Source of the DNA: Collimonas sp. OK412
GTDB lineage: Bacteria; Pseudomonadota; Gammaproteobacteria; Burkholderiales; Burkholderiaceae_D
Assembly: GCF_900112135.1 (NCBI RefSeq)
Contig: NZ_FOLC01000009.1
Location: forward strand, 1 to 53,516
Length of the DNA: 53,516 nucleotides
Direction of reading: 5' to 3'
This document shows positions 38,030 to 49,951 of the stretch, in pieces. The notes under the pieces were generated by a model, which saw only the letters and a program-made list of their open reading frames with translations, was not told the DNA's origin and did not search any database. The translations under genes were made by a program, and so were the position numbers. Each line of letters starts with the position of its first letter. Position 1 is the stretch's first letter.

Positions 38030-39559
38030 ATGACTTTGTCTTCTTACAATCACCTTTTGTGGTCGGCGGGCCCGCCCGGGTATATCGGAATTCCGTTCAT
38101 GCTGGCGCTGGCGATCGCCGAATGGGGCGTCTACCTGGTGCCGACCAGCCTGGTCGGCTTGTGGATCAGCGGTGGCAGGGCTACCCGCCGGCTTTCCCTC
38201 AAGGCAATCGTCACGACCGCCGCCGCGGTACTGGCCAGCAAACTCATCCCACCGCTCTGGGATACCCTGGTGCCGGCCACATGGAATGATTACCTGTACC
38301 AGGCTAAAAGCGCGCATTGCGTCTCGCCCAGTGTGACGATTGCCATCATCCTGGCCACCGGCCTGACACTGTGGACGGCAAAAACCATCAAGATCAAATG
38401 GATAGGCGTATTGCTGGTGATGCTGTCGCTGGCCGTCAGCTGGGCCAAGATTTTCCTTGGCGTGCACTATCCGCTGGATATTTTTGTCGCCGGCCTGGTT
38501 TCGCTGGCGATGATGCTGGCCATGAACAGCAGGTATGGCAAAGTCATCAGCCTCGGCGCCGTGCGGCTCCTTCACGGCCGCCTGCAAAACCTGGCATTGC
38601 TATCGGAAATATCCCTTTTCTTCTTCCCCCAGCCAGCCCTACCCCGCGTCGGCAACAGCAGTCCGCGCATTACTCTGCACACCTGCCTGAAGCACTCGCC
38701 GCGCGGCCTGTCGTATTTCGCCAAGCAGATCAAGCTGAGCGCCCGCAGCGTGATCCACTACCAGCAGACGCAGCGCTGGCTGGCCTACTGGAATGCAACG
38801 CCGATGCACGCCAAACTGGCGCAAGCCACGCCCAGGCTGCTGCAAAAAATCTATCGCCCCTACCAGTCGCTGCGCCTGCGCAGCCAGGACCGGATGAATA
38901 TCCTGGTCAGCCACTACGACTTCATTTTCCGGCAAGGCCTCGGCTCCCTGGTGCTGAGCGCGGCGCAAGCACCGCTGCTGCTAGGCAGTTTCAGCGGAAA
39001 ATCCGGGGCCATCTACGAAATCCAGCTGTCGGCGATTGCCACGCTTGACCGCGAGGGCGAACTGGCGCTCGACCTGTACAGCGACCAGCAACGCCTGTTC
39101 TCGGTAGCCTTCACCTTTTACGGCAGTGAACTGGTCCCCTGCGTCGGCGTCGGCTGCCTGCAAGGCCCGCGCGGCAGCGATGCCCAGGAACGGGTGCGCA
39201 ACGCCACCCGCGACATGTTCGGCCTGCGCCCGAAAGGCTTGATGCTGCGCCTGGTGAGGGAAATCGGCCGGGCTTACGGCTGCAAAAAGCTGATCCTGGT
39301 AGGCAACCGCAACCGGGTCTTGTTTCATCAGATCCGCACCGGCAAGGTGCTCGCCGATTATGATGATTTTTGGCAAGAAATGGGGGCGACCCGCCGTCCC
39401 GACGGTGAGTACCAGCTCTGCTGCGAGGCGATCCCCGTCCCCAACCTGCAGGAAATCCCCTCTCACAAGCGCTCGGAAGCGCGCAAGCGCATTGAACTCA
39501 CGGAACGCGCGGTCGAAGCCACCCTGAACGGCTTTGCCGGCAACTTCAACGCCGCTTGA
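38030..39559 (+). CDS. PAP2-like membrane domain fused to VirK/YbjX (DUF535) domain
   Basis: A 509-residue protein of two parts. Residues about 15-170 form a membrane domain of five or so spans that ends SWAKIFLGVHYPLDIFVAG, the third PAP2 phosphatase motif with His146 and Asp150 kept. The Ser-Arg of that motif reads Ala-Lys, and the second motif, normally PSGH or PSDH, appears only as CVSPSV (97-102), so catalysis is doubtful. Residues about 215-505 match the DUF535/VirK-YbjX family (HYDFIFRQGLG, VGCLQGPRG). The two are joined in one frame without a break. No ribosome site is clear. Function is unknown; envelope-related by family. Confidence 0.7.
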   Translation: MTLSSYNHLLWSAGPPGYIGIPFMLALAIAEWGVYLVPTSLVGLWISGGRATRRLSLKAIVTTAAAVLASKLIPPLWDTLVPATWNDYLYQAKSAHCVSPSVTIAIILATGLTLWTAKTIKIKWIGVLLVMLSLAVSWAKIFLGVHYPLDIFVAGLVSLAMMLAMNSRYGKVISLGAVRLLHGRLQNLALLSEISLFFFPQPALPRVGNSSPRITLHTCLKHSPRGLSYFAKQIKLSARSVIHYQQTQRWLAYWNATPMHAKLAQATPRLLQKIYRPYQSLRLRSQDRMNILVSHYDFIFRQGLGSLVLSAAQAPLLLGSFSGKSGAIYEIQLSAIATLDREGELALDLYSDQQRLFSVAFTFYGSELVPCVGVGCLQGPRGSDAQERVRNATRDMFGLRPKGLMLRLVREIGRAYGCKKLILVGNRNRVLFHQIRTGKVLADYDDFWQEMGATRRPDGEYQLCCEAIPVPNLQEIPSHKRSEARKRIELTERAVEATLNGFAGNFNAA

Positions 39560-39636
39560 AATGCCACGGTTGCCCGGCCAGCCGGCCGGTATTGCGTATG
39601 CATGGCGCTACTCCACCTCTCCTATACGCTAAAGCA

Positions 39637-39670
39637 GCATCCGAACCAGTATAATCACTGGTTCGGATGC
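39637..39670. promoter_or_regulatory. perfect 14-base inverted repeat upstream of leuS
   Basis: GCATCCGAACCAGT (39637-39650) and ACTGGTTCGGATGC (39657-39670) are exact reverse complements around a six-base loop. The bases 39650-39655 spell TATAAT, so a -10 box would lie at the centre of the dyad. There is no T-run after it. It may be an operator over a promoter, or a leader hairpin 148 bases before leuS. Confidence 0.5.
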
Positions 39671-39748
39671 CATGAGTATTGGCTCAGCAAGTTCACATTC
39701 CGATTCGCAGCGACCAAGATGCTTGAATTCGTCCCGGCCGACGTTTGA

Positions 39749-42463
<2,715 letters not shown>

Positions 42464-42522
42464 CCTCGCGTATGGCCGGACCACCAGGTCCGGCCTCGAA
42501 TCTTGAAACAAGGAATGCCCGA

Positions 42523-43116
42523 ATGTTGAATAGAATGCCTCTCAGAATGCCCGCCGATTCCCGCAACTGGCTGCGCTGGCCGTTGATACTGGCCATGACC
42601 GCGCTGCTGTGCGCCTGCGGCTTCCATCTGCGCGGCACGGCCAACTTGCCATTCAAGTCGCTGTACATGACCTTCGGCGCCAACTCGCCGCTGGGAATCG
42701 AGCTGAGGCGCAATATCCTGGCCAGCGGCAATACCCAGGTGCTGAGCTCTGCCGAGGGCGCCGAGGCAACGCTGGATGTGCTGGCCGAGACGCGTGAAAA
42801 AGTCATCCTGACCACCAACAGTTCGGGCCGGGCCAGCGAGTACATGCTGTATTACCGGCTGACTTTCCGGGTTGTCGACGCACAAAAGAAGGAATTGCTG
42901 CCGGCCACCCAGATCACGCTGAAACGCGATATCAGCTACAACTCGTCGCAAGAACTGTCGAAGGCAGCGGAAGAAGTCCTGCTGTACCGCGACATGCAGT
43001 CAGACATGGTGCAGCAGATCCTGCGCCGCCTGGCCGCCATCAAGACCGCCCAGCCGACCCAGCCTGAAACCGCGCCGGCAGCAACTCCGGCGCCAGTTCC
43101 GGCCCCCTCCAAATAA
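42523..43116 (+). CDS. lptE: LPS assembly lipoprotein LptE
   Basis: Outer-membrane lipoprotein that plugs and assembles the LptD channel for lipopolysaccharide export. The 197-residue precursor starts MLNRMPLRMPADSRNWLRWP and has a lipoprotein signal ending LLCAC (modified Cys32) followed by GFHLRGTANLPF, typical of LptE. An AAGGA site precedes the ATG at 42523; a longer frame to 42193 shadows leuS. The C-terminus has a proline/alanine-rich tail (about 175-197). Sixty bases follow leuS, and holA starts 13 bases after its stop. Confidence 0.92.
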   Translation: MLNRMPLRMPADSRNWLRWPLILAMTALLCACGFHLRGTANLPFKSLYMTFGANSPLGIELRRNILASGNTQVLSSAEGAEATLDVLAETREKVILTTNSSGRASEYMLYYRLTFRVVDAQKKELLPATQITLKRDISYNSSQELSKAAEEVLLYRDMQSDMVQQILRRLAAIKTAQPTQPETAPAATPAPVPAPSK

Positions 43117-43129
43117 CCAGGGCCGGTGC

Positions 43130-44146
43130 ATGCAACTGCGGCTTGACGCGCTGGACGGCCATTTGGCGAAAACCCTGGCGCCCTTGTATGTGATCACCAG
43201 CGACGAGCATCTGCTGGCGCTGGAGGCGTCCGACAAGATTCGCAAGAGCGCGCGCAGCAACGGTTGCAGCGAGCGCGACGTGCTGGTGGTCGACCGCAGC
43301 TTCAAATGGGGCGAGCTGCTGGCCGCCAACCAGTCGCAATCGCTGTTCGGCGATAAAAAACTGATCGAGCTGCGCATCCCTACCGGCAAGCCGGGCAAGG
43401 ATGGCGGCCAGGCTTTGCAAAACTATACGGCGACGCTCAATCCCGACAACGTCACCATCATTACCCTGCCCAAGCTCGACTGGGCGACGCAAAAGGCGGC
43501 CTGGGTCGCCACCCTGCAGCAGAGCGCGGTGTATATTGATATTCCGCTGGTGGAACGGGCGCATTTGCCGAACTGGATCGGCGTGCGGCTGGCGGCCCAG
43601 CAGCAAAGTGCTGATCGCCAGTCGCTGGATTTCATCGCCGACCGGGTCGAAGGCAACCTGCTGGCGGCACACCAGGAAATCCAGAAACTGGCTTTGCTGC
43701 ATCCACCCGGCAAACTGAGTTTTGAACAGTGCCACGATGCGGTGCTCAACGTCGCGCGCTATGACGTATTCAAGCTCAACGAAGCGATGCTGGCCGGCGA
43801 TGCGGCACGCCTGGTGCGGATGATGGATGGCTTGAAAGGTGAAGGCGAAGCGCTGCCGCTGGTGTTGTGGGCGGTTTCAGAGGAAATCCGCACCTTGCTG
43901 AAATTGAAATCGGCAGCCAGCCAGGGACGTCCGATTCCCGCGCTGCTGAAGGAATACCGTATCTGGGGGCCACGCGAGAGGCTGATGGAACCGGCGCTGC
44001 GGCGCCTGAGCCTGGCGACGCTGGAAGCGGCCCTGAAGGATGCGGCGCAAGTCGACAAGATGGTGAAAGGTTTACGTGCAAAAGCCTTTTCCGGCGATGC
44101 TTGGGATGCATTGCTGCAGCTGGGTTTGAAAGTCGCACATACTTGA
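43130..44146 (+). CDS. holA: DNA polymerase III subunit delta
   Basis: Clamp-loader subunit that opens the sliding clamp. The 338-residue protein starts [20 protein letters not shown] and has the family segments [59 protein letters not shown] and [19 protein letters not shown]. It lacks a working Walker A, as expected for delta. It follows lptE by 13 bases and precedes proA by eight, so leuS-lptE-holA-proA may be one transcript. Confidence 0.94.
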   Translation: MQLRLDALDGHLAKTLAPLYVITSDEHLLALEASDKIRKSARSNGCSERDVLVVDRSFKWGELLAANQSQSLFGDKKLIELRIPTGKPGKDGGQALQNYTATLNPDNVTIITLPKLDWATQKAAWVATLQQSAVYIDIPLVERAHLPNWIGVRLAAQQQSADRQSLDFIADRVEGNLLAAHQEIQKLALLHPPGKLSFEQCHDAVLNVARYDVFKLNEAMLAGDAARLVRMMDGLKGEGEALPLVLWAVSEEIRTLLKLKSAASQGRPIPALLKEYRIWGPRERLMEPALRRLSLATLEAALKDAAQVDKMVKGLRAKAFSGDAWDALLQLGLKVAHT

Positions 44147-44154
44147 TTGAACAT

Positions 44155-45420
44155 ATGGATATCCAACAATACATGACCGAAGTCGGACAACGTGCACGCG
44201 CCGCATCGCGCGCCATGGCGCGTGCCGACACTGCGGTCAAGAACCGCGCACTGAGCCTGATCGCCGCCGCCATCCGGCGCGACGCCGACCTGTTGCGCGC
44301 CGCCAACCAGGTCGATCTCGAAACGGCGCGCGCCAACGGCCTGGCGCCTGCAATGCTGGACCGCCTGACGCTGTCGGAGCAGGCTATCGCCACCATGGTG
44401 GCCGGGCTCGAACAGATTGTCAGCCTGCCCGATCCGATCGGCGAAATCTCGAACATGAAATACCGTCCTACCGGCATCCAGGTGGGCCAGATGCGAGTGC
44501 CGCTGGGCGTCATCGGCATCATTTACGAAGCCCGGCCGAACGTCACGGTGGATGCCGCGGGCCTGTGCATCAAGAGCGGCAACGCCACCATCCTGCGCGG
44601 CGGCTCCGAAGCCCATCATTGCAACCAGGCGCTGGCCAGGCTGGTGCAGGAGGGGCTGGCCGGCGCCGGCCTGCCGCAGGACGCGGTGCAGGTAGTCGAC
44701 ACCACCGACCGTGCCGCGGTCGGCGCCCTGATCACCATGCCGCAATATGTCGACGTCATCGTGCCGCGCGGCGGCAAGGGCCTGATCGCACGCCTGATCC
44801 AGGAGGCCACGGTGCCGATGATCAAGCATCTCGACGGCATCTGCCACGTTTATATCGACGACCAGGCCGATCTCGACAAGGCCGCGAAGATTGCCTTCAA
44901 TGCCAAATGCCATCGTTATGGCACTTGCAACACCATGGAAACCTTGCTGGTGGCGCGCGCGGTTGCACCGCAGGTCTTGCCGCAGCTGGCCAAGCTGTAC
45001 CAGGGCAAGGAAGTCGAACTGCGCGCCGACGATGAAGCCCGGGCCATCCTCGCCGGTTATCCCTACCTGGCCGCCGCCAGCGAGGATGACTGGCGCACCG
45101 AATACCTGGCGGCGATCCTGTCGGTCAAGATCGTTGCCGACGTGGATGAGGCAATCGCCCATATCAACACCTATTCTTCGCAGCACACTGACAGCATCGT
45201 CACCGAGAACCACTCGCGGGCCATGCGTTTCCTGCGTGAAGTCGATTCCGCATCGGTCATGATCAATGCCTCGACCCGTTTTGCCGACGGTTTCGAATTC
45301 GGCCTGGGCGCCGAGATCGGCATTTCCAACGATAAGCTGCATGCGCGCGGCCCGGTCGGCCTCGAGGGCCTGACTTCGCTAAAATATGTCGTGTTCGGGC
45401 ACGGCGAAGTACGCGAATAA
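44155..45420 (+). CDS. proA: gamma-glutamyl phosphate reductase
   Basis: Reduces gamma-glutamyl phosphate to the semialdehyde with NADPH in proline synthesis. The 421-residue protein starts [20 protein letters not shown] and shows [49 protein letters not shown] and the catalytic cysteine in [14 protein letters not shown]. The ATG at 44155 fits the family; upstream in-frame residues shadow holA. proB is not in the window. It lies eight bases after holA. Confidence 0.96.
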   Translation: MDIQQYMTEVGQRARAASRAMARADTAVKNRALSLIAAAIRRDADLLRAANQVDLETARANGLAPAMLDRLTLSEQAIATMVAGLEQIVSLPDPIGEISNMKYRPTGIQVGQMRVPLGVIGIIYEARPNVTVDAAGLCIKSGNATILRGGSEAHHCNQALARLVQEGLAGAGLPQDAVQVVDTTDRAAVGALITMPQYVDVIVPRGGKGLIARLIQEATVPMIKHLDGICHVYIDDQADLDKAAKIAFNAKCHRYGTCNTMETLLVARAVAPQVLPQLAKLYQGKEVELRADDEARAILAGYPYLAAASEDDWRTEYLAAILSVKIVADVDEAIAHINTYSSQHTDSIVTENHSRAMRFLREVDSASVMINASTRFADGFEFGLGAEIGISNDKLHARGPVGLEGLTSLKYVVFGHGEVRE

Positions 45421-45595
45421 AATGCAGCATGCGGCGGGTGTGCCGATACTGCCGCCGCCGGTTCTTTGTTTGCGGACCAGAGCAAGAAGCCCTGGTCCCG
45501 TTTAAGCTATTGCCCGATATCCGCAGCGCCGGTTTGCATTGGTGTTGCATGCAACCGCAATCACCCTTCCCGCAATAATCAAAAAAAGGAACGCC

Positions 45596-46018
45596 ATGCT
45601 TTGGATCAAATCGCTGCATATTGTCTTCATCGCATCATGGTTTGCCGGCCTGTTTTACCTGCCGCGGATCCTGGTCAACCTGGCACAGGAAACCGATGCC
45701 GCAGCCACCAGCAGATTGCTGCTGATGGCGCGCAAGCTGTATCGCTTCACGACCATGCTGGCGCTGCCGGCAGTCGTATTCGGCGCCTGGCTGTGGCTGG
45801 GCTATGGCATAGGCAAAGGTCCAGGCAACGGCTGGCTGCATGCCAAGCTGTTCCTGGTGATCCTCGTGATCGGCTACCACCATGCCTGCGGCAGCCTGCT
45901 GAAGAAATTTGAAAACGGGGCGAATACCCGCAGCCATGTCTGGTTCCGCTGGTTCAATGAAGTCCCGGTCCTGCTGCTGCTCGCCATCGTTATCCTGGTG
46001 GTTGTCAAACCGTTCTAA
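45596..46018 (+). CDS. HemJ/CopD-like integral membrane protein
   Basis: A 140-residue protein with four membrane spans (about 5-25, 48-68, 80-98, 118-138). It carries the features of the HemJ group: LHIVFIASWFAGLFYLPRIL with a heme-ligand-type histidine, then WLHAKLFLVILVIGYHHACG. HemJ oxidises protoporphyrinogen IX in bacteria that lack HemG/HemY; the CopD-domain relation leaves that open. AAAAAGGAACGCC gives a strong ribosome site for the ATG at 45596. Its presence with hemH in the window fits a heme role but does not prove it. Confidence 0.75.
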   Translation: MLWIKSLHIVFIASWFAGLFYLPRILVNLAQETDAAATSRLLLMARKLYRFTTMLALPAVVFGAWLWLGYGIGKGPGNGWLHAKLFLVILVIGYHHACGSLLKKFENGANTRSHVWFRWFNEVPVLLLLAIVILVVVKPF

Positions 46019-46037
46019 GCCTATCCAAGGACCAGCC

Positions 46038-46640
46038 ATGAGCAAGCTCTGTGAATATTATTTTGCGCCGCATTCGCCATTCGCCTACCTGGGCCATGCG
46101 CGCCTGGTGGCGTTGTCCCATCAATACGATGTCAAGATCGCATTAAAACCTTGCGACTTGTCCAAGGTCTTCAACACCTCCGGCGGCTTGCCGCTGGCCA
46201 AACGGGCGCCCCAGCGCCAGGCTTACCGGCTGGAGGAGCTGCGGCGCTGGAGCGAATACCTGCAGGTGCCGCTGAACCCGCACCCAACGTTCTTCCCGGT
46301 GCAGAGCGACGACGCCGCAAAACTGATCATCGCCAGCCAGCTTGCGCACGGCACGGAAGCCGCCCTGGCGCTGACCGGCGCTATAATGCGCGCAGTCTGG
46401 GCCGAACAGCGCAATATTGCTGACCACGCCACCCTGGCCGCGATCGCCTCGGAACTGGGGCACGACGGCAAGACCTTGCTGAAATCGGCGGAAACCGCCA
46501 GCGTCCAGAGCGAATTCGACCGTTTTACCGAGGAAGCCATTTCCGCCAACATCTTTGGCGCGCCCTGGTATGTAGTCGACGGCGAAGCGTTCTGGGGCCA
46601 GGACCGGCTGGACTTCGTAGAGCGTGCATTCGCCAGATAA
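46038..46640 (+). CDS. DsbA-fold 2-hydroxychromene-2-carboxylate isomerase-like protein
   Basis: A 200-residue member of the kappa-GST/HCCA isomerase family. It opens MSKLCEYYFAPHSPFAYLGH, with the serine in PHSPFAYLG at the site used for glutathione, then KPCDLSKVFNTSGGLPLAKR and the C-terminal IFGAPWYVVDGEAFWGQDRL typical of the fold. Some members isomerise naphthalene-pathway products; no catabolic genes are nearby, so a general glutathione-dependent role is as likely. The ATG at 46038 fits the family start. It follows the HemJ-like gene by 19 bases. Confidence 0.85.
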   Translation: MSKLCEYYFAPHSPFAYLGHARLVALSHQYDVKIALKPCDLSKVFNTSGGLPLAKRAPQRQAYRLEELRRWSEYLQVPLNPHPTFFPVQSDDAAKLIIASQLAHGTEAALALTGAIMRAVWAEQRNIADHATLAAIASELGHDGKTLLKSAETASVQSEFDRFTEEAISANIFGAPWYVVDGEAFWGQDRLDFVERAFAR

Positions 46641-46715
46641 ATATATTTTTCTTACCGCCTGGCTAGTCAAGGTAGCCAGGTGCAACTGCAGTATCAACGG
46701 ATAAAGGGTACCCCC

Positions 46716-47951
46716 ATGTCACATCTATCAACAGATTCGCATTCCTATTTTTGCCCTTGCCCGCGCGGGCTGGAAGCCGCGCTGGCTGAAGAACTGAATG
46801 AAATAGCGCAGTTCAGCGCCCCCGCCGTCACCCTCAAGGTCCATAACCAGGTGCCGGGCGGCGTCCATTGCTCCGGCCTGCTGAGCGACGCCTGGCGCAT
46901 CAACCTGCACTCGCGCATCGCCAGCCGGGTGCTGCTGCGCCTGACGCATGGCGCGTACAAGAACGAAAACGATATCTACGACATGACGCTGGAACAGGAA
47001 TGGGAAAGCTGGTTTCCGGTCAGCCACACCATACGGGTTGACGTCACCGCGGTGAAATCGCCGCTGCGCAGCCTGCAATTCACCACGCTCAAGATCAAGG
47101 ATGGCATTTGCGACCGTTTCCGCGACCTGTGCAATGAACGGCCTTCGGTAGACACCGGCACGCCGGACATGCGTATCGTCGGTTTCCTCGATGCCCATAA
47201 CTTTACCCTGTACCTGGATACCTCCGGCGAAGCCCTGTTCAAGCGCGGCTGGCGCGCCGAAACCGGCGATGCGCCGCTGCGCGAGAATCTCGCCGCCGGC
47301 CTGCTGCGCACCTCCGGCTGGAAGCCGGGCACCGTCTTGTTCGACCCCATGTGCGGCTCCGGCACCATCCTGGTGGAGGCAGCCCAGATCCTCGCCGGCA
47401 TCCCGGCTGGCGCCCGCCGCCATTTTGCCTTTGAAAAATTCAACGATTTCGAGAGCGCCAAATGGCTGGCGATCAAAGGCAGTTTCAAGCCGAATCCTTT
47501 GCCTGCCACGCCGACCATCTTCGGCAGCGACATCTCCGGCGACATGGTGCAGATCGCGGCGAACAACCTGCGCAATGCCGGCATCCTGTTTGAAGTGCCG
47601 GTCAAGCAGATTGAAGCGCAAGAGGTCAAACCGCCTGCCGACGCAGAACACGGCATCATGCTCACCAATCCGCCTTACGGCGAACGGATCGGCGTGCGCG
47701 GCGACAGCACCCTGAGCAGTGACGACTTGCTGACCGCTTTCTTCAGCGCATTCGGCACTACGCTGAAACAGCGCTTTGCCGGCTGGAGCATATTCCTGTT
47801 TTCGGCCGACCTCGGTTTGCCCAAGCTGCTGCGCCTGAAAGAAGCGCGCAAGACGCCTTTCTTCAATGGTGCGCTGGAATGCCGGCTGTTCCGCTTCGAC
47901 ATGGTGGCGGGCTTCAACCGGCGCGAAGCGGCCAAGCCAAAAGCAGAATGA
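46716..47951 (+). CDS. THUMP-domain rRNA guanine-N2 methyltransferase, RlmL-like
   Basis: A 411-residue SAM-dependent RNA methyltransferase. Residues about 10-160 carry a ferredoxin-like and THUMP part (CPRGLEAALAEELNEI). The catalytic domain has VLFDPMCGSGTILVEAAQI as the SAM-binding motif and LTNPPYGERIGV as the NPPY catalytic motif. By similarity it corresponds to the first half of E. coli RlmL, which makes m2G2445 in 23S rRNA; the second (RlmK) half is absent. The ATG at 46716 is preceded by AAGGG. A hairpin terminator follows 30 bases after the stop. Confidence 0.88.
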   Translation: MSHLSTDSHSYFCPCPRGLEAALAEELNEIAQFSAPAVTLKVHNQVPGGVHCSGLLSDAWRINLHSRIASRVLLRLTHGAYKNENDIYDMTLEQEWESWFPVSHTIRVDVTAVKSPLRSLQFTTLKIKDGICDRFRDLCNERPSVDTGTPDMRIVGFLDAHNFTLYLDTSGEALFKRGWRAETGDAPLRENLAAGLLRTSGWKPGTVLFDPMCGSGTILVEAAQILAGIPAGARRHFAFEKFNDFESAKWLAIKGSFKPNPLPATPTIFGSDISGDMVQIAANNLRNAGILFEVPVKQIEAQEVKPPADAEHGIMLTNPPYGERIGVRGDSTLSSDDLLTAFFSAFGTTLKQRFAGWSIFLFSADLGLPKLLRLKEARKTPFFNGALECRLFRFDMVAGFNRREAAKPKAE

Positions 47952-47981
47952 CCGCCTGCCTTCCTTGACGAGGTTTTAATA

Positions 47982-48008
47982 AAACAAGCGCAATCTTTGC
48001 GCTTGTTT
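47982..48008 (+). terminator. hairpin terminator after the rRNA methyltransferase gene
   Basis: AAACAAGCGCAA (47982-47993) pairs with TTGCGCTTGTTT (47997-48008), a 12-base perfect stem with a three-base loop. The T-run is short and forms part of the stem. Confidence 0.7.
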
Positions 48009-48173
48009 CACGTCTGGCCGCCTAGGCTCTCTGCCCCTATTCCCATCCTCTCCCCCTCAAAAATTCAGCCTCCTTGGAAACAGCCTTGCCTATGTGCATC
48101 GTCGGCAAGGCGCGGCTGATATTTCCCGCTTGACATCTTTTCCAGATTACGCCAACAGATGCGCTAAAAATGC

Positions 48174-48225
48174 TTGCATTCCCTGCTCAGGTGACGAATA
48201 ATACAAATACGAATTGTTCGCATTT
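48174..48225 (+). promoter_or_regulatory. hemP: promoter and dyad operator candidate of hemP
   Basis: TTGCAT (48174-48179), 17 bases and AATAAT (48197-48202) form a weak sigma-70-type promoter. Directly after it AAATACGAA (48205-48213) and TTCGCATTT (48217-48225) form a dyad with one mismatch and a three-base centre, covering the expected start site. Repression of hemP-type genes by Fur is known in relatives, but this dyad matches the E. coli Fur box poorly. Confidence 0.4.
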
Positions 48226-48240
48226 ACAGAAAGGACTATA

Positions 48241-48438
48241 ATGAGCCAGACGATCCGACGCGAAACACAAGTTGAGAAAACCCCTGTGTCCAGCATCACG
48301 AAGTCAGTTGCATCAGCAGTCACGCGAATCAAGAGCCAGGATCTGTTCAAGCAAATGCGCGAACTGGAAATCGATCACGGCGGCCGGATTTACAAGCTGC
48401 GGCTGACGCAACTGAACAAGCTGATCCTGACCGCTTGA
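48241..48438 (+). CDS. hemP: hemin uptake protein HemP
   Basis: A 65-residue HemP/HmuP-type protein, the small regulator or accessory factor that accompanies heme uptake genes and is normally iron-repressed. The family C-terminus is plain: RELEIDHGGRIYKLRLTQLN followed by KLILTA. AAAGGA precedes the ATG at 48241; an in-frame start at 48214 lacks a ribosome site. No heme receptor or transporter gene lies beside it, but bfd, tonB, exbB, exbD and bfr follow on the same strand. A dyad near the promoter is a possible operator. Confidence 0.9.
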   Translation: MSQTIRRETQVEKTPVSSITKSVASAVTRIKSQDLFKQMRELEIDHGGRIYKLRLTQLNKLILTA

Positions 48439-48530
48439 TTGGAAACCTGAGCACGGCATTTTTTAATTGATCCAACACCAGCCCGCCCGCAGCAAGCGCC
48501 AGCCAGCGAGATACTGATATAGGAGTGCTG

Positions 48531-48851
48531 ATGGTATCGGAGAAAATCAATCCGGCTTTTGTGGAGCCAAACGGCGCGCCGGCACAGCCGGAGCTGCTGG
48601 TCTCGGCGGTGCTGCACCTGATGTCGCAGTACACCGCCAACAGCCAGGAAGTCAGCGGTTGCGTCAAGCTGGCCTCGGTGATCGAGCGGCATCTGAAGGC
48701 GCTGGCAGATTTGCCGAACCTGGCGCCGGTATTGCGGGCAACCTGCCTGCAGTTGTCGGAGCAGTGGGGCACGGTAGTAGAGAGCACGATGCCGCGGCCT
48801 GAGAAATACAGCCTGTTCAGCAGGTTCGGGACTGCAAGCCGGGTCTGTTAA
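48531..48851 (+). CDS. small conserved-looking protein of unknown function
   Basis: A 106-residue, mostly helical protein (VSAVLHLMSQYTANSQEVSG, VIERHLKALADLPNLAPVL) with three cysteines and no membrane span or signal. AGGAG stands five bases before the ATG at 48531, a strong site; a GTG two codons earlier is unlikely to be used. I do not recognise a domain. It lies between hemP and bfd, all reading the same way with about 95-base gaps, so a link to iron or heme handling is a position-based guess. Confidence 0.75.
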   Translation: MVSEKINPAFVEPNGAPAQPELLVSAVLHLMSQYTANSQEVSGCVKLASVIERHLKALADLPNLAPVLRATCLQLSEQWGTVVESTMPRPEKYSLFSRFGTASRVC

Positions 48852-48949
48852 AGAAGCATCGCGCAGTAACAACCAACCGCCGCAAGAACATCTCTGTCGG
48901 CGGACTTTTATTTCTTAATCTGCCTTTAACCATGGCAGTGAGGTACAAA

Positions 48950-49180
48950 ATGATTGTTTGTGTTTGCAATAACGTGTCGGATCGGAAAATCCGGCAGGCA
49001 GTCGATTCCGGCATGTCTTCCATGTCTGAATTGCGCGAGAACCTGGGGATTGCCACCTGCTGCGGGAAATGCCATTCCTGCGCGAAAAGCGTGTTGCGCG
49101 AATGCCTGGACAACCGTGCTCCGGCTGCCTTGCGTCATGTTCAAGCATTGGTATTTCAACAAAACATACAAGCTGCCTAG
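48950..49180 (+). CDS. bfd: bacterioferritin-associated ferredoxin
   Basis: A 76-residue [2Fe-2S] protein that reduces the iron core of bacterioferritin and releases iron. The four ligands are Cys4 and Cys6 (MIVCVCNNVSD) and Cys38 and Cys41 (ATCCGKCHSC). GAGG six bases upstream supports the ATG at 48950; a start six codons earlier is weaker. It precedes tonB by 23 bases, and its partner bfr lies about 2.2 kb downstream. Bfd is typically made under iron starvation, in keeping with the neighbouring TonB system. Confidence 0.93.
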   Translation: MIVCVCNNVSDRKIRQAVDSGMSSMSELRENLGIATCCGKCHSCAKSVLRECLDNRAPAALRHVQALVFQQNIQAA

Positions 49181-49203
49181 TACCCGGCAGGATCAGCGCA
49201 ACC

Positions 49204-49884
49204 ATGTCGTCAGCAACAATCAGTTCCCCTGCGCTTGCGTGGAAAAAGATCAAACGCATCGGCCCCTTGGCTACGATCCTGCTGCTTCACGTCGCATTTT
49301 TCTGGGCATTGAAAAGCGGCCTGATCCACCAGGCCGCGCAGGCCGTCCCAAAAGAAATCTTCGCCAGCTTCATCACGCCCGAAAAAGCGCCTGAACCGAC
49401 GCCGCCCGCACCTACGCCGGCCGCACCAAAAACCGTCGCTGTCGTAAAGAAGAACATTACTCCGCCGCGTCCAACGCCAGTCGTCAACACCACGCCGTCG
49501 GAAACCGCCATTTCAGTGCCGACGCCGGCGCCGCAGCCGCCCCAGCATGAAGAACCGGCCGCCGCTGCGCCACCGGCGCCGCCCGTCGCCCCGCCCCAGC
49601 CGCGCACCATCACCTCCGGCGTCGAATACCTCCAGCCGCCCGATGTGAAATATCCTGCCGTCTCCAAGCGCATGGGCGAGGAAGGCAAATCGGTCATCCG
49701 CGTCCTGATCAATGAAAAAGGCCGCGCCGAGCGCGTCGAGGTGCAAAAATCCTCCGGCTCCAGCCGTCTCGACGACGCCGCCAAACAAGCGGTGATGCGG
49801 GCTTTGTTCAAACCCTATATGGAAGACGGCAAGCCGCTGCCGGTGTTTGCCATCGTGCCGATCAATTTCCAGCTATCCAATTAA
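49204..49884 (+). CDS. tonB: energy transducer TonB
   Basis: Couples the proton motive force to outer-membrane receptors. The 226-residue protein has one inner-membrane span (about 20-38, PLATILLLHVAFFWAL, including the histidine found in TonB spans). A long proline/alanine-rich periplasmic stretch follows (about 58-135), and the C-terminal domain contains SGVEYLQPPDVKYPAVSKRM, GKSVIRVLINEKGRAERVEV and the end FAIVPINFQLSN. The ATG at 49204 removes an upstream shadow of bfd. exbB and exbD follow, so this is a complete TonB-ExbB-ExbD set. Confidence 0.94.
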   Translation: MSSATISSPALAWKKIKRIGPLATILLLHVAFFWALKSGLIHQAAQAVPKEIFASFITPEKAPEPTPPAPTPAAPKTVAVVKKNITPPRPTPVVNTTPSETAISVPTPAPQPPQHEEPAAAAPPAPPVAPPQPRTITSGVEYLQPPDVKYPAVSKRMGEEGKSVIRVLINEKGRAERVEVQKSSGSSRLDDAAKQAVMRALFKPYMEDGKPLPVFAIVPINFQLSN

Positions 49885-49951
49885 TCAATGGCGCTCTTGG
49901 CGCTTTGCCGAGGCTGCCGCACTCAATTCACAGATACAAGGGGAGTTCATC

